From the NCBI RefSeq assembly GCF_001646655.1, contig NZ_LPZN01000016.1, positions 1 through 64,000 of the forward strand: DNA of 64,000 nt, read 5' to 3'. This DNA is from Rhodococcus gordoniae (lineage in GTDB: Bacteria; Actinomycetota; Actinomycetes; Mycobacteriales; Mycobacteriaceae). Positions within the stretch are counted from its first letter, which is position 1; each line of letters opens with the position of its first letter. The notes beneath the pieces were generated by a model that was not told the DNA's origin, did no database searches, and saw nothing but the letters and a program-made list of their open reading frames with translations. Of the stretch, positions 1 through 10,794 are shown piece after piece. The position numbers and the translations under genes were made by a program.

Positions 1-121
1 AAACTAGCTATACAACACTGACCATCCCAGACGGAAGAATGAGACGATCAGCAAATACCCACCCCATCGAAACGATGGAGCGGAGTACCAAATAATATTG
101 GCACTGACATTCATCGGCACA

Positions 122-142
122 CTGTTGAGTTCTCAAAGAACA
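122..142 (-). promoter_or_regulatory. rrn BoxA-like antitermination element
   Basis: The minus strand reads TGTTCTTTGAGAACTCAACAG, split here as TGTTCTTTGAG plus AACTCAACAG. Sequences of this form occur in the leaders and spacers of actinobacterial rRNA operons, where the NusB/NusE antitermination complex loads. Its position, upstream of the expected 16S start and downstream of two promoter-like elements, fits that role. Confidence 0.7.
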
Positions 143-235
143 CGCACACACCATCGATCCCGAACCTTCCGGTTCGTTCACTCCGGGGTGAGAAGTTCCA
201 TCCGGAAGTCTTTTCAACTTCCGGGGCGGCCACCG

Positions 236-265
236 ACCTTACCAGAAGAATCGGGGACTCGTAAA
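236..265 (-). promoter_or_regulatory. putative proximal rrn promoter
   Basis: On the minus strand a TAAGGT -10 (236-241) follows a TTTACG -35-like hexamer (260-265) with an 18-bp spacer. It lies between the distal promoter and the BoxA element, as in multi-promoter rrn leaders. The -35 match is weak. Confidence 0.45.
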
Positions 266-346
266 CACGTTCAGGCGCCTTCGTCCAACCTCGTTGTCCC
301 GTTCCTTTCGGCCCGGGTCGGTGTCCGTGTCGCTCTGACCTGGATT

Positions 347-376
347 AAGTTACGCGAGGATCAACTGCCCGCCAAA
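347..376 (-). promoter_or_regulatory. putative distal rrn promoter
   Basis: On the minus strand a TAACTT -10 (347-352) lies 18 bp after TTTGGC (371-376). It is about 120 bp past the murA stop, where a distal rrn promoter is expected. Start sites have not been mapped, so this is sequence inference only. Confidence 0.4.
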
Positions 377-497
377 TCGCCTGGTCAGAGTGGGTGAGTC
401 GCGAGGAATCCCCAGGTGGGCAGGTCCGAGAACCGTCTGCCGGCCCGACATCCCTTCTCGTGACGCCCGCCACAGGCGTTCGAACAGGGATGTACGC

Positions 498-1778
498 CTA
501 GCGCGACAGGAGCCGGTCTTCGTCGACACCCACCCGCTCGATGGTTCCCCCGAGCTCCTGGAGGATCTCGACGAATCGCGGATAACCACGATCGATGTGG
601 TACACGTCGTGCACTTCCGTGACCCCGTCGGCGCACAGGCCGGCGAGCACCAATCCGGCGCCCGCACGGATGTCCGACGCCCACACAGGAGCACTCGACA
701 ACTGCTCCACTCCGCGCACGACCGCGTGGTGTCCGTCGGTGCGGGCGTCCGCTCCGAGACGCACCATCTCCTCGACGAATCGGAATCTGGCTTCGAAGAC
801 GTTCTCGGTGATCATCGATGTCCCGTCCGCGACGGCAGCGAGACCGATGGCCATGGGCTGCAGGTCGGTCGGAAATCCCGGGTACGGCAACGTCGCGAAG
901 TTGACGGCACGGGGGCGTTCCTTCTGCACGACGTGGAACCCGTCGGCCAGGGGCGTGACCTCGGCACCGGCGCTGCGCAACTTGTCCAGCACCAACGCCA
1001 GGTGCTTCGGGTTCACCCCATGAACGCTGAGCTCGCCTCGCGTCATCACTGCCGCGATCCCCCACGTCGCCGCGACGATCCGGTCGCCGATGCAGCGGTG
1101 TTCGGTGGGCCGGAGCGAGGCGACGCCCGAGACCCGGAGCGTCGTACTACCCGCCCCGGTGATCCGCGCGCCCATCCGGACGAGCATGGTGCACAGGTCG
1201 ACGATCTCGGGTTCGCGGGCAGCGTTGTCGATCGTTGTGTCGCCCTTCGCGAGGACTGCTGCCATCAGGATGTTCTCCGTCGCTCCCACCGAGGGGAACG
1301 CCAGGCGGATGGTGGCGCCGTGCAGATCGTCCGCTTCGGCGACGACGCATCCGTGTTCGATCGTCGAATGCGCGCCGAGCAGACGCAGACCCGCCTGGTG
1401 CATGTCGAGGGGGCGAGAACCGATGGCGTCACCCCCGGGCAGGGCCACGATCGCCTTGCGGCATCGGGCAACCAGCGGACCCAGCACGCAGACCGATGCC
1501 CGGAACTGGCGCACGGCCGCGAAGTCGGCGCGGTACTCCGGTTCGGCAGGTGTCGTGATGCGGACCGCGTCGCCGTCGAGTTCGACCTCGCACCCGAGTC
1601 CGCGCAGGACGTCGGCCATCAAGGGCACGTCGAGGATGTCGGGGCAGTTGGTGATCGTGGTCGTGCCTTCGGCCAGCAGAGCTGCGGCCATCAACTTGAG
1701 GACACTGTTCTTGGCACCCCCGACGACGACGTCGCCGGAAAGGCGGCTCCCACCTGTGACAAGAAAGCGTTCACTCAC
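498..1778 (-). CDS. murA: UDP-N-acetylglucosamine 1-carboxyvinyltransferase MurA
   Basis: MurA transfers enolpyruvate from PEP to UDP-GlcNAc, the first committed step of peptidoglycan synthesis in the cytoplasm. At 426 residues it has the family length. The GTG start ([10 protein letters not shown]) matches the N-terminus of mycobacterial MurA; the open frame continues upstream but without homology. The conserved PEP-binding loop reads [11 protein letters not shown] with Asp at residue 117, where fosfomycin-sensitive enzymes have the alkylated Cys. This Asp is known from mycobacteria and predicts intrinsic fosfomycin resistance. It is divergent from the adenosyltransferase gene (57 bp) and followed by the rrn leader. 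Confidence 0.97.
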   Translation of the reverse strand: MSERFLVTGGSRLSGDVVVGGAKNSVLKLMAAALLAEGTTTITNCPDILDVPLMADVLRGLGCEVELDGDAVRITTPAEPEYRADFAAVRQFRASVCVLGPLVARCRKAIVALPGGDAIGSRPLDMHQAGLRLLGAHSTIEHGCVVAEADDLHGATIRLAFPSVGATENILMAAVLAKGDTTIDNAAREPEIVDLCTMLVRMGARITGAGSTTLRVSGVASLRPTEHRCIGDRIVAATWGIAAVMTRGELSVHGVNPKHLALVLDKLRSAGAEVTPLADGFHVVQKERPRAVNFATLPYPGFPTDLQPMAIGLAAVADGTSMITENVFEARFRFVEEMVRLGADARTDGHHAVVRGVEQLSSAPVWASDIRAGAGLVLAGLCADGVTEVHDVYHIDRGYPRFVEILQELGGTIERVGVDEDRLLSR

Positions 1779-1835
1779 AACGACACAGCGTAACGGCGTG
1801 TCCGCCGGAAGAGCAGAGCCGGTACCGTGACGCCC

Positions 1836-2408
1836 ATGGCAGTCCACCTCACACGGATCTATACGCGCACCGGAGACGACGGAACGACGGGGCTCAGCGA
1901 CTTCTCCCGCGTCTCGAAGAACGACCCTCGTCTGATCGCCTACGCCGATTGCGACGAGACCAACGCGGCGATCGGTGTGGCGCTCGCACTGGGCGCGCTG
2001 CCGGAACGGCTCGTCTCGGTCCTTCGGCAGATCCAGAACGATCTCTTCGATGCCGGCGCCGACCTGTCGACTCCCGTTGTGGAGAACCCGAAGTACCCGC
2101 CGCTGCGCATCACGCAGCAGTACATCGATCGACTCGAGGGCTGGTGCGACGAGTTCAACGAAGAGCTGGAACCGCTCGATTCGTTCATTCTTCCGGGTGG
2201 CACGCCGGGCGCTGCTCTGCTGCACACCGCCAGGACGGTCGCGCGACGCGCCGAACGGTCGGCGTGGGCGGCGGTGGATGCTGCTCCGGACGACACCGAC
2301 GTCTTGCCGGCGAAGTACCTGAACCGGCTCTCGGATCTTCTCTTCATCCTGTGCCGGATCGCGAACCCGGACGGAGACGTGCTGTGGAAGCCCGGAGCAG
2401 GAGCGTGA
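1836..2408 (+). CDS. PduO-type cob(I)alamin adenosyltransferase
   Basis: This 190-residue protein would adenosylate cob(I)alamin with ATP to make coenzyme B12. It carries the PduO-family signature: N-terminal [14 protein letters not shown] (ATP-binding), a central [12 protein letters not shown] segment and C-terminal [14 protein letters not shown] at 1836 was chosen over GTG at 1827 because [13 protein letters not shown] is the start seen in the mycobacterial orthologue (Rv1314c, from memory). The gene is the only plus-strand gene in the first 13 kb and converges with the DUF2550 gene, ten bases away. Confidence 0.93.
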   Translation: MAVHLTRIYTRTGDDGTTGLSDFSRVSKNDPRLIAYADCDETNAAIGVALALGALPERLVSVLRQIQNDLFDAGADLSTPVVENPKYPPLRITQQYIDRLEGWCDEFNEELEPLDSFILPGGTPGAALLHTARTVARRAERSAWAAVDAAPDDTDVLPAKYLNRLSDLLFILCRIANPDGDVLWKPGAGA

Positions 2409-2418
2409 CGAAGTCTCT

Positions 2419-2853
2419 CTAGAGGGGGCGGCGGCGCTGCGACCGGCCGTCGGGCCTGGATTCGACCCAGGACATGAAGGCCATCAAAGCGCCGCTGTCG
2501 AGCGCGATCTCGTACGAGTCGTCGCGGTCGACCACATCGAGGATCACGATGTCCTCGGTCATGATGTCGAATTCGGTGTTCTTCGGCGACCGCCGCGACC
2601 GCACGTCGATGCCCTGACGGGCCAAGCGCAGGTCGGGTCCGGGCCGAAGGCTCGAAAGCCTGTAGAACGCGAGTGTCTCGTCGCCGTAACGGACGATTCC
2701 GTGCCTCCAGCCGGAACCCTCGTTCTGAGGCATCACTCGCAGGATCGCGGCAGTACCCCCGCCGCGCAGGGTGAACAGTCGGTACAACAAAGCCGCGACG
2801 GAGACCGCGAGCAGCACCACAAGGATAGTGAGAATCAGAAATCCGAGTGACAC
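2419..2853 (-). CDS. DUF2550 single-pass membrane protein
   Basis: A 144-residue protein with one N-terminal transmembrane helix (about residues 4-26, hydrophobic [18 protein letters not shown]) and a cytoplasmic-looking basic/acidic domain ending in RRRP. It corresponds to the DUF2550 protein that follows atpC in mycobacteria (Rv1312, from memory). Function unknown. It lies 39 bp after atpC with no terminator between them, so it is probably the last gene of the ATP synthase transcript. Start GTG 2853. Confidence 0.85.
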   Translation of the reverse strand: MSLGFLILTILVVLLAVSVAALLYRLFTLRGGGTAAILRVMPQNEGSGWRHGIVRYGDETLAFYRLSSLRPGPDLRLARQGIDVRSRRSPKNTEFDIMTEDIVILDVVDRDDSYEIALDSGALMAFMSWVESRPDGRSQRRRPL

Positions 2854-2892
2854 TGCTCGTCGGCTCCGTCGCGGCTTCTCGTTGTTCGACGA

Positions 2893-3261
2893 TCAGGCTC
2901 GTTCGACAGCCCGCAGGCGGCCTCGGGCCGCTGCGATCTCCGACTCGTCGCGATTCTCATCGTTCAGAGCCGACTTGGCTGCCTCGACGTCGATGTCCTC
3001 CACGCGGTCGGCGGCTTCGGCGAGCACCGTCACCGTCGTCGCGGTCACCGAGAGGAATCCGCCGTGGACGGCCATGACGATCCGCTGACCGTCCGCGGTC
3101 CTGACGGACACGACGCCACCCTCGACGAGCTGGCCGAGCACGGGCTCGTGACCGGGCATGATGCCGATCTCGCCCTCGGTGGTCTGGGCGGTGACGAGAG
3201 TCGCCGATCCGGACCACACACGCTCCTCGACGGCAACGATGTCCACGCTCATCTCAGCCAC
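2893..3261 (-). CDS. atpC: ATP synthase F1 epsilon subunit
   Basis: Epsilon subunit of the central stalk, 122 residues. The N-terminal beta-sandwich is recognisable ([16 protein letters not shown]), followed by a short two-helix C-terminal part rich in Glu/Ala. It couples c-ring rotation to F1 and can restrain ATP hydrolysis. GTG at 3261 lies 6 bp after atpD; an in-frame ATG at 3252 is an alternative start. Confidence 0.95.
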   Translation of the reverse strand: MAEMSVDIVAVEERVWSGSATLVTAQTTEGEIGIMPGHEPVLGQLVEGGVVSVRTADGQRIVMAVHGGFLSVTATTVTVLAEAADRVEDIDVEAAKSALNDENRDESEIAAARGRLRAVERA

Positions 3262-3267
3262 GGTGGC

Positions 3268-4722
<1,455 letters not shown>

Positions 4723-5706
4723 TCAGTCACTTCCTGCACTCGAGGCGAGCGCACCGGCACCGCCGACGATCTCGCTGATTTCCTGGGTGATCTGGGCCTG
4801 GCGGGCCTGGTTCGCCTGACGGCTGAGGGTGTTCACCAGTTCCGTGGCATTGTCCGTCGCGGCCTTCATGGCGGTACGACGGGCCGCCGACTCGGAGGCC
4901 GCCGCGTCCAGCAGCGACGCGTAGATACGCGTGCTGATGTACTTCGGCAGGAGAGCTTCGAGCAGGACTCCGGCCTCGGGCTCGAAGTTGTACACCGCCT
5001 GAGGCCCCTCGGTGCCCGTGCCACGGTGCCCGTCGGTGAGCATGTCCTCGCCGAGGTCGATCTCGTCCTCGGTGATGCTCACCTCGAGCGGAGCCATTCT
5101 GCGGACCTGGGGGGTCTGCGTCAGCATCGACACGAAGCGGGTGTAGACGATGTGCAGTTCGTCGACGCCCTCGACGGTGCCTTCGCCGTTCGGGGCGGGC
5201 ACCTCGGTGCCCGAACCCGCCATGAACAGCTCGACCAGGTGGCGGCTCGCCTTCGCGGCGTCCGTGTAACGAGGATCCTGCGAGAAGCCCGTCCAGGCAG
5301 CGACCACTTCACGCTCACGGAACGTGTAGTAACCGAGGCCCTTGCCGCCCATCACGTACAGCACAGGCTCCTTGCCCTCGCTGAGGAGCAGCTGACGCAG
5401 CTCCTCGGCTTCCTTGAGGACGTTGGAGTTGTAACCGCCGGCCATACCGCGGTCGCTGGTCACGACCAGCACTGCGGCACGCTTGGGGTTCTCACGCTCG
5501 TTGAGCAGGGGGTGATCCAACGAGGCCGACGCACTCGCCAGCTCGGAGAGCACCTTGGTGATCTCCTCGGCGTACGGCTTGGACGCTGCCACTCGGGCCT
5601 GGGCCTTCGTGATACGCGACGTCGCGATCAGTTCCTGCGCCTTGGTGATCTTCTTGGTCGAGTTGACCGACTTGATCCGCGAGCGCAGTTCGCGCAAGTT
5701 CGCCAT
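4723..5706 (-). CDS. atpG: ATP synthase F1 gamma subunit
   Basis: Rotor shaft subunit, 327 residues. Conserved N-terminal ([27 protein letters not shown]) and C-terminal ([17 protein letters not shown]) coiled-coil helices are split here for length but both are seen. At residues 200-240 there is an extra loop ([11 protein letters not shown] region) in the Rossmann-like domain; mycobacterial gamma also has an insertion in this part. It sits between atpA and atpD in the standard F1 order. Confidence 0.97.
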   Translation of the reverse strand: MANLRELRSRIKSVNSTKKITKAQELIATSRITKAQARVAASKPYAEEITKVLSELASASASLDHPLLNERENPKRAAVLVVTSDRGMAGGYNSNVLKEAEELRQLLLSEGKEPVLYVMGGKGLGYYTFREREVVAAWTGFSQDPRYTDAAKASRHLVELFMAGSGTEVPAPNGEGTVEGVDELHIVYTRFVSMLTQTPQVRRMAPLEVSITEDEIDLGEDMLTDGHRGTGTEGPQAVYNFEPEAGVLLEALLPKYISTRIYASLLDAAASESAARRTAMKAATDNATELVNTLSRQANQARQAQITQEISEIVGGAGALASSAGSD

Positions 5707-5754
5707 TCGTCGATCACACTCCCTTCACTGGACGCTGGGTCATGGACTCCCCGC

Positions 5755-7398
5755 TCACTTGCGAACGGTGGTGCGCTTGACGGAGACCTGCTCCTGCTCG
5801 ACCTCGTCGGCACCGAGAGCCTCGGCCTCCGCCTCGTTCACGACACGGCTGCCGTCGGAGGCGATGAAACCCTCCTTGAACTTGGCGGTCGCGGCGTGGA
5901 GAGCCTCGATCGACTCGTCGGACAGGGCCTTGCCACCGGCGATCTGCTCGTAGACGCCTGAGGCGTTGCGGTGCAGATCCTCGAGGAGCTCGGCCTCGAA
6001 GCGACGCACGTCTCCGACCGGAACCGAGTCGAAGACACCTTCGCCGGCGAGGTAGATCGACACGATCTGGTCCTCGACCGCGATGGGAGCGTACTGGTCC
6101 TGCTTGAGCAGCTCGACGAGACGCTGACCGCGCTCGAGCTGAGCCTTCGACGCGGCGTCGAGGTCGGAGGCGAAAGCGGCGAAGCCTTCGAGCTCACGGA
6201 ACTGGGCGAGCTCCAGACGCAGCGAGCCGGACACCTTCTTCATGCCCTTGGTCTGGGCGGCGCCACCGACTCGGGAAACCGAGATACCCACGTTGATGGC
6301 GGGGCGGACACCCTTGTTGAACAGGTCGGACTCGAGGAAGACCTGGCCGTCGGTGATGGAGATGACGTTGGTCGGGATGTACGCCGACACGTCGTTCGCC
6401 TTGGTCTCGATGATCGGCAGGGCCGTCAGCGAACCGCCACCGAGCTCGTCGGAGAGCTTGGCGGAGCGCTCCAGCAGACGCGAGTGCAGGTAGAAGACGT
6501 CGCCGGGGTATGCCTCGCGGCCCGGCGGACGACGCAGCAGCAGGGAGATGGCGCGGTACGCCTCGGCCTGCTTGGTGAGGTCGTCGAACACGATGAGGAC
6601 GTGCTTGCCCTGGTACATCCAGTGCTGGCCGAGGGCCGAACCGGTGTAGGGGGCGAGCCACTTGAAGCCGGCGGAGTCGGAGGCGGGAGCCGCGACGATG
6701 GTGGTGTACTCCATCGCGCCGTTCTCCTCGAGTGCCTGCTTGACACCCGCGATGGTCGAGCCCTTCTGGCCGATCGCGACGTAGATGCAGCGGACCTGCT
6801 GCTTCGGGTCGCCGGTCTCCCAGTTCGCCTTCTGGTTCAGGATCGCGTCGATGCAGACCGCGGTCTTGCCGGTCTTGCGGTCGCCGATCACGAGCTGACG
6901 CTGGCCACGGCCGATCGGGGTCATCGCGTCGATGGCCTTGATGCCGGTCTGCAGCGGCTCCTCGACCGGCTGGCGCTCCAGCACGGTCGCGGCCTGCAGC
7001 TCGAGGGCGCGGGTCTCACCGGCTTCGATGTCGCCGAGACCGTCGATCGGCTGACCGAGCGGGTTCACGACGCGGCCCAGGAAGTTGTCGCTCACCGGCA
7101 CCGACAGAACGTCGCCGGTCCGCTTGACTTCCTGGCCCTCCTCGATGGTCTGGAAGTCGCCCAGGATAACGGCACCGATCTCGGTGGCCTCGAGGTTGAG
7201 GGCCACGCCGAGGACGCCGCCGGGGAACTCCAGCAGCTCGTTGGCCATCGCCGACGGCAGACCGCTGATGTGCGCGATGCCGTCACTGGTGTCGACGACC
7301 ACGCCGACCTCCTCGCGGGAGGCCTCCGGGGAGTAGCTCGCGGTGTAATTGTCAATCGCGCTACGGATCTCGTCGGAGGAGATCGTCAGCTCCGCCAT
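5755..7398 (-). CDS. atpA: ATP synthase F1 alpha subunit
   Basis: Non-catalytic nucleotide-binding alpha subunit, 547 residues. Walker A is GDRKTGKT (172-179); [10 protein letters not shown] and the [13 protein letters not shown] segment are typical. The protein is about 35 residues longer than E. coli AtpA because of a C-terminal tail (about 515-547) ending VKRTTVRK. In mycobacteria a comparable tail suppresses ATP hydrolysis; the same role here is inferred. ATG 7398 is 60 bp after atpH. Confidence 0.98.
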   Translation of the reverse strand: MAELTISSDEIRSAIDNYTASYSPEASREEVGVVVDTSDGIAHISGLPSAMANELLEFPGGVLGVALNLEATEIGAVILGDFQTIEEGQEVKRTGDVLSVPVSDNFLGRVVNPLGQPIDGLGDIEAGETRALELQAATVLERQPVEEPLQTGIKAIDAMTPIGRGQRQLVIGDRKTGKTAVCIDAILNQKANWETGDPKQQVRCIYVAIGQKGSTIAGVKQALEENGAMEYTTIVAAPASDSAGFKWLAPYTGSALGQHWMYQGKHVLIVFDDLTKQAEAYRAISLLLRRPPGREAYPGDVFYLHSRLLERSAKLSDELGGGSLTALPIIETKANDVSAYIPTNVISITDGQVFLESDLFNKGVRPAINVGISVSRVGGAAQTKGMKKVSGSLRLELAQFRELEGFAAFASDLDAASKAQLERGQRLVELLKQDQYAPIAVEDQIVSIYLAGEGVFDSVPVGDVRRFEAELLEDLHRNASGVYEQIAGGKALSDESIEALHAATAKFKEGFIASDGSRVVNEAEAEALGADEVEQEQVSVKRTTVRK

Positions 7399-7458
7399 GT
7401 TCTTCCTGCTCTCGGTATCTGGTCTTCGAAAAGATCTATGTGTGTGTTCGGTAGTGGA

Positions 7459-8274
7459 CTACGTGAGGCTCTTGCGCACTGCAGCGAGTCGACCCGCGGC
7501 ACTACCGTCGATGACCTCGTCGCCCACCCGGACGACCAATCCACTGAGAAGCTCGGGATCGACCTCGACGTGCACCGTCACAGGCTTCCCGTAGATGCGG
7601 GTCAGGGTCGCGGAGAGCCGCTCCTCCTGCCGCGCATCGAGCGGTGCCGCGCTACGGACATGCGCAACGGCACGGTCCCGCTGGGCTGCTGCGAGTGCCG
7701 ACAACTCGTCGAACGTGCCGGCCGGAGACTCGCTCAGCCGACCGACCGCATGGACGGCCAGCGTTTCGGTGACCGCGGTCACCTTCCCGTAGAGCAGGCG
7801 CGTCAGCAGATCGCGCTTGGCCGAAGCCGGCGTGCCGCGATCGGAGAGCGTCTGCTCGAGGTCGGGGTTGCCGGCCACGATGCGACCGAGGCGGAACAGT
7901 TCGTCCTCGACGGTGTCGAGCTGGTCCTGGTCCGCTGCAGCCTTCAGCAGCGCCTCCCGACCGAGCTGGACGAGAGAGTTCGTCAGATCGGACTGGGCCG
8001 ACCAGTCCTGCCCCGCTGCTGCCTTGACGGTCGCGAGGGTCTGAGCCGAAACCTTGCCGCCGAAGACCTGCTCGGCCAGCCGCTCACGAACGGCAGCCGG
8101 GGCCGAGGCGTCGGCCAGCGCGGTCCGAAGAGCCCGCTGGCTGTCGAGCGCCTCGACCACCGAGAAGAGTTCGGAACCGGCCTGAGCCGCAGCGGCAGTC
8201 GCGGCACCCGAGCCCAGGGCGGACTGCAACGCGGAACGCGTATGAGCGAGTGCCTCACGGCTTGCTGCGTACAT
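7459..8274 (-). CDS. atpH: ATP synthase F1 delta subunit
   Basis: Peripheral-stalk delta subunit, 271 residues, with a helical N-terminal domain and the C-terminal [20 protein letters not shown] strand region that contacts subunit b. Mycobacterial AtpH is a b-delta fusion of about 446 residues; here there is no fused b domain. ATG 8274 is preferred because GGAAAG lies 8 nt upstream. GTG 8283, which overlaps the atpF stop, is the alternative and adds three residues. Confidence 0.95.
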   Translation of the reverse strand: MYAASREALAHTRSALQSALGSGAATAAAAQAGSELFSVVEALDSQRALRTALADASAPAAVRERLAEQVFGGKVSAQTLATVKAAAGQDWSAQSDLTNSLVQLGREALLKAAADQDQLDTVEDELFRLGRIVAGNPDLEQTLSDRGTPASAKRDLLTRLLYGKVTAVTETLAVHAVGRLSESPAGTFDELSALAAAQRDRAVAHVRSAAPLDARQEERLSATLTRIYGKPVTVHVEVDPELLSGLVVRVGDEVIDGSAAGRLAAVRKSLT

Positions 8275-8279
8275 GGTGC

Positions 8280-8843
8280 TCACTTTCCGGATGCAGAGTC
8301 AGCGCTGAGGGAGTCGAGTTCGTCGAGGAATCGATCGATCGAGCCGGCACGCTTCACGTCGTCCGCGAGCGCTTCGCCGAGGATCTTCTCGGCGAGATCC
8401 ACGGAGCTGCGTCCGAGATCGCTACGCAGCTCGGCCACGATCTGCTGGCGCTGGGCCTGCAGCTGGTTGTGACCGGCGGAGACGATACGGTCGCTCTCCT
8501 CCTGGGCCTGCGCCTTCATGTCGGCGATGATCTGCTGGCCCTGTGCACGGGCCTCTTCACGGATCTGCGCCGCCTCGGTGCGGGCCTCGGCGAGCTGGCT
8601 ACGGTACTGCTCGAGCGCGGCCGCAGCCTCCGCCTGAGCTTCCTCTGCCTTCTTGATGCCGCCTTCGATCAGCTCCGAACGCTCGTCGAGCACCTTCTGG
8701 AACATCGGAAGCACGAACTTCCAGAAGACGAATCCGACGAGAATCAGGGCGACCAGCGACCAGACGATGTCGTATGTCGCGGGAAGGAGGGGGTTGGGAG
8801 TCTCCCCTTCCTCGGCCGCGAGAATCAGGATGCTGTCAGCCAT
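8280..8843 (-). CDS. atpF: ATP synthase Fo subunit b
   Basis: Stator subunit b, 187 residues: one N-terminal transmembrane helix (about 27-47, [19 protein letters not shown]), then a long Ala/Glu/Gln-rich coiled coil (about 55-160) that reaches up to F1. It lies between atpE and atpH. It is a complete, canonical b subunit, consistent with the non-fused delta encoded next. Confidence 0.97.
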   Translation of the reverse strand: MADSILILAAEEGETPNPLLPATYDIVWSLVALILVGFVFWKFVLPMFQKVLDERSELIEGGIKKAEEAQAEAAAALEQYRSQLAEARTEAAQIREEARAQGQQIIADMKAQAQEESDRIVSAGHNQLQAQRQQIVAELRSDLGRSSVDLAEKILGEALADDVKRAGSIDRFLDELDSLSADSASGK

Positions 8844-8856
8844 GGTGATCGTCGGA

Positions 8857-9156
<300 letters not shown>

Positions 9157-9195
9157 TCAGTCTGTGTGTAGATGTGGGTCGTGCCGTTCGTCGAG

Positions 9196-9990
9196 CTAGT
9201 GCTCTTCGGCGTGCAGCGCCAGATCGATGTACACCGCGGTGAGCAGCGCGAAGATGTAGGCCTGCAGGACGATCACCAGGAGCTCGAAGAAGGTGAACGC
9301 GATTCCGCCGATGAGAGAACCGATGCCGAACACCTTCATGAAGCCGTCGGAATCGAAGAAGAAGAACTGGGTGGCACTGAAGAACAGCACGAGCATGATG
9401 TGACCGGCCAGCATGTTGGCCATGAGACGAATGGTCAGCGTGAACGGCCGCAGAATGAACGTCGAGACGAACTCGATCGGGATCACCAGCACGTGGAGAG
9501 CGGGCGGCAGGTTCGGAATGACGATGCTGCTCTTGACGTAGCGGAAGAATCCGTACTTCTTGATGCCCACATAGTTGAAGACGATGTAGGCGAGTGCCGC
9601 GAGCACGATCGGCATACCGATTCGTGCGTTGGACGAGATGTTGAGGAACGGGATGACCGATGTGAGGTTCAGACCGACCACCAGGAAGAAGATGGTGACG
9701 ATCACCGGAAGGAACCGGCGTCCCTGTTCCTTACCGAGGATGTCCTCGGCGATATGGATCCGGACGAAGTCGAGCATGATCTCGGCGACGTTCTGCACAC
9801 CCCGCGGCACGATCTTCGGACTCCGCAGCGCGAAGAAGAAGAACAGAGCGACGATCAGGGCGACGGCGACGCGGATGAGCATCAACCGGTCCATCTCGAA
9901 GGGGGTGCCTTCGAACAGGACTGCCGGTGGGAAAAAATCAGCTAGTGACGGCGCGTGGAATTCTCCGGCTGCCAAGGTGGTGACGCTCAG
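9196..9990 (-). CDS. atpB: ATP synthase Fo subunit a
   Basis: Membrane subunit a, about 264 residues, forms the two proton half-channels against the c-ring. The essential Arg is in FILRPFTLTIRLMANM, and five to six transmembrane helices are visible. No ATG or GTG begins the frame near the expected N-terminus. TTG 9975 has no good ribosome site, whereas CTG 9990 gives MSVTTLAAGEFHAP and has GGGAGA about 5 nt upstream, so CTG is my chosen start. The unusual initiator is inference; the gene identity is secure. Confidence 0.93.
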   Translation of the reverse strand: MSVTTLAAGEFHAPSLADFFPPAVLFEGTPFEMDRLMLIRVAVALIVALFFFFALRSPKIVPRGVQNVAEIMLDFVRIHIAEDILGKEQGRRFLPVIVTIFFLVVGLNLTSVIPFLNISSNARIGMPIVLAALAYIVFNYVGIKKYGFFRYVKSSIVIPNLPPALHVLVIPIEFVSTFILRPFTLTIRLMANMLAGHIMLVLFFSATQFFFFDSDGFMKVFGIGSLIGGIAFTFFELLVIVLQAYIFALLTAVYIDLALHAEEH

Positions 9991-10303
9991 CGCTCTCTCC
10001 CGTAGTCGGCCGCAGGCATGCCGTCTGCGGTTCGATCGGACATTGACGATCCAGAAGTCGACCAGGTCGGCTCGCGTATTCGCCAGTGTTCCGAACCGCG
10101 TGAACGGTCCTGCTTCCTGCCGGTGTCGGCGACTCTCGTCGACTCGGCGGCCATTTGAACACGGCCGCCTACGAAGTCACAACTGCGCACCGTTTCCAAA
10201 CCGGATGCGGCCAGTGTCACTCTCGCAGAACTCACCCTACCAACTGCTCTACGACAGCGCGTAGGTGGGTTCCTACGTGGGGGGTTATGGACATCCGGCG
10301 CTA
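9991..10303 (-). other. atpI-atpB intergenic region
   Basis: No convincing gene lies in these 313 bp. A short dyad (CGTAGG/CCTACG, 10260-10277) follows the atpI stop and lacks a T-run, so it is a doubtful terminator. The size suggests a promoter for atpBEFHAGDC, but I could not pick a credible -35/-10 pair. Confidence 0.5.
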
Positions 10304-10783
10304 CTACCGATCGTCGTTGTTCACCTCGGGCGACGGGCGGGGATCGACGTACAGGGCGCGCTGCGAGAGCACCCCGTAGGTCTCCGCTCCCAGAACGATG
10401 ACCAGCGCGAAAACGATCGTGAGCACCAGCGCGTTGCGGTTGTAGAAGTCGAGCGAGTCGAGCGAACCCATCACGACGATGGCGAGGATCAACTTCAGCA
10501 ACCAGGTGCCGAGAAGAACGGCACCGGCGGTCATCGCCGGCATCTTCGACGTCAGGAGCACACCGAGCGCGGTGAAAAGGATGAATCCTCCGCCGACGGC
10601 CGCGCCGATCAGCGCGCCCCACAGTCCCGGCATCCCGGCGACGAGCACCGAGACCACCGATGCCACCACGGCGAGCGCGAGAAGACCGAGGACGCCGTAG
10701 CGCACCGCCGCGCGCATGGGTGCGATCGGGTCGGGCAGCGAGGGCAGACCGTGGTCGGGTTCGGGATGATCCGGGTTCGTCAC
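10304..10783 (-). CDS. AtpI-like membrane protein
   Basis: A 159-residue protein with four hydrophobic helices (VLGLLALAVVASVVSVLV; LWGALIGAAVGGGFILFTAL; AGAVLLGTWLLKLILAIVV; ALVLTIVFALVIVLGAETYGV). It occupies the atpI position between wecA and atpB, as Rv1303 does in M. tuberculosis. AtpI proteins have been linked to c-ring assembly and Mg transport in other bacteria; that is not shown here. GTG 10783 was chosen because it begins the soluble TNPDHPEPDHG N-terminus 11 bp after wecA. Confidence 0.85.
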   Translation of the reverse strand: MTNPDHPEPDHGLPSLPDPIAPMRAAVRYGVLGLLALAVVASVVSVLVAGMPGLWGALIGAAVGGGFILFTALGVLLTSKMPAMTAGAVLLGTWLLKLILAIVVMGSLDSLDFYNRNALVLTIVFALVIVLGAETYGVLSQRALYVDPRPSPEVNNDDR

Positions 10784-10794
10784 GATATCCGAGC

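Larger units (their letters stand above)
1..340 (-). other. 16S rRNA operon leader (partial)
   Basis: This stretch follows murA on the minus strand and holds no credible gene. It contains a BoxA-like element and several hairpins: 64-76 (CATCG/CGATG), 161-176 (CGAACC/GGTTCG around a TTCC loop) and 202-224 (CCGGAAGT/ACTTCCGG). That is the usual content of an actinobacterial rrn leader, and murA-rrs is the conserved order in mycobacteria. The mature 16S gene must start to the left of base 1 and is not in the window. Low-GC sequence at 1-120 contrasts with the GC-rich genes. Confidence 0.8.

Noticed and set aside
8-217. Minus-strand 69-codon frame at the left edge
   Set aside because: It lies in the rrn leader with BoxA and hairpins and has no ribosome site.
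10260-10277. CGTAGG/CCTACG hairpin after atpI as a terminator
   Set aside because: Stem is only 6 bp and no T-run follows; a terminator inside the ATP synthase operon would also be unexpected.
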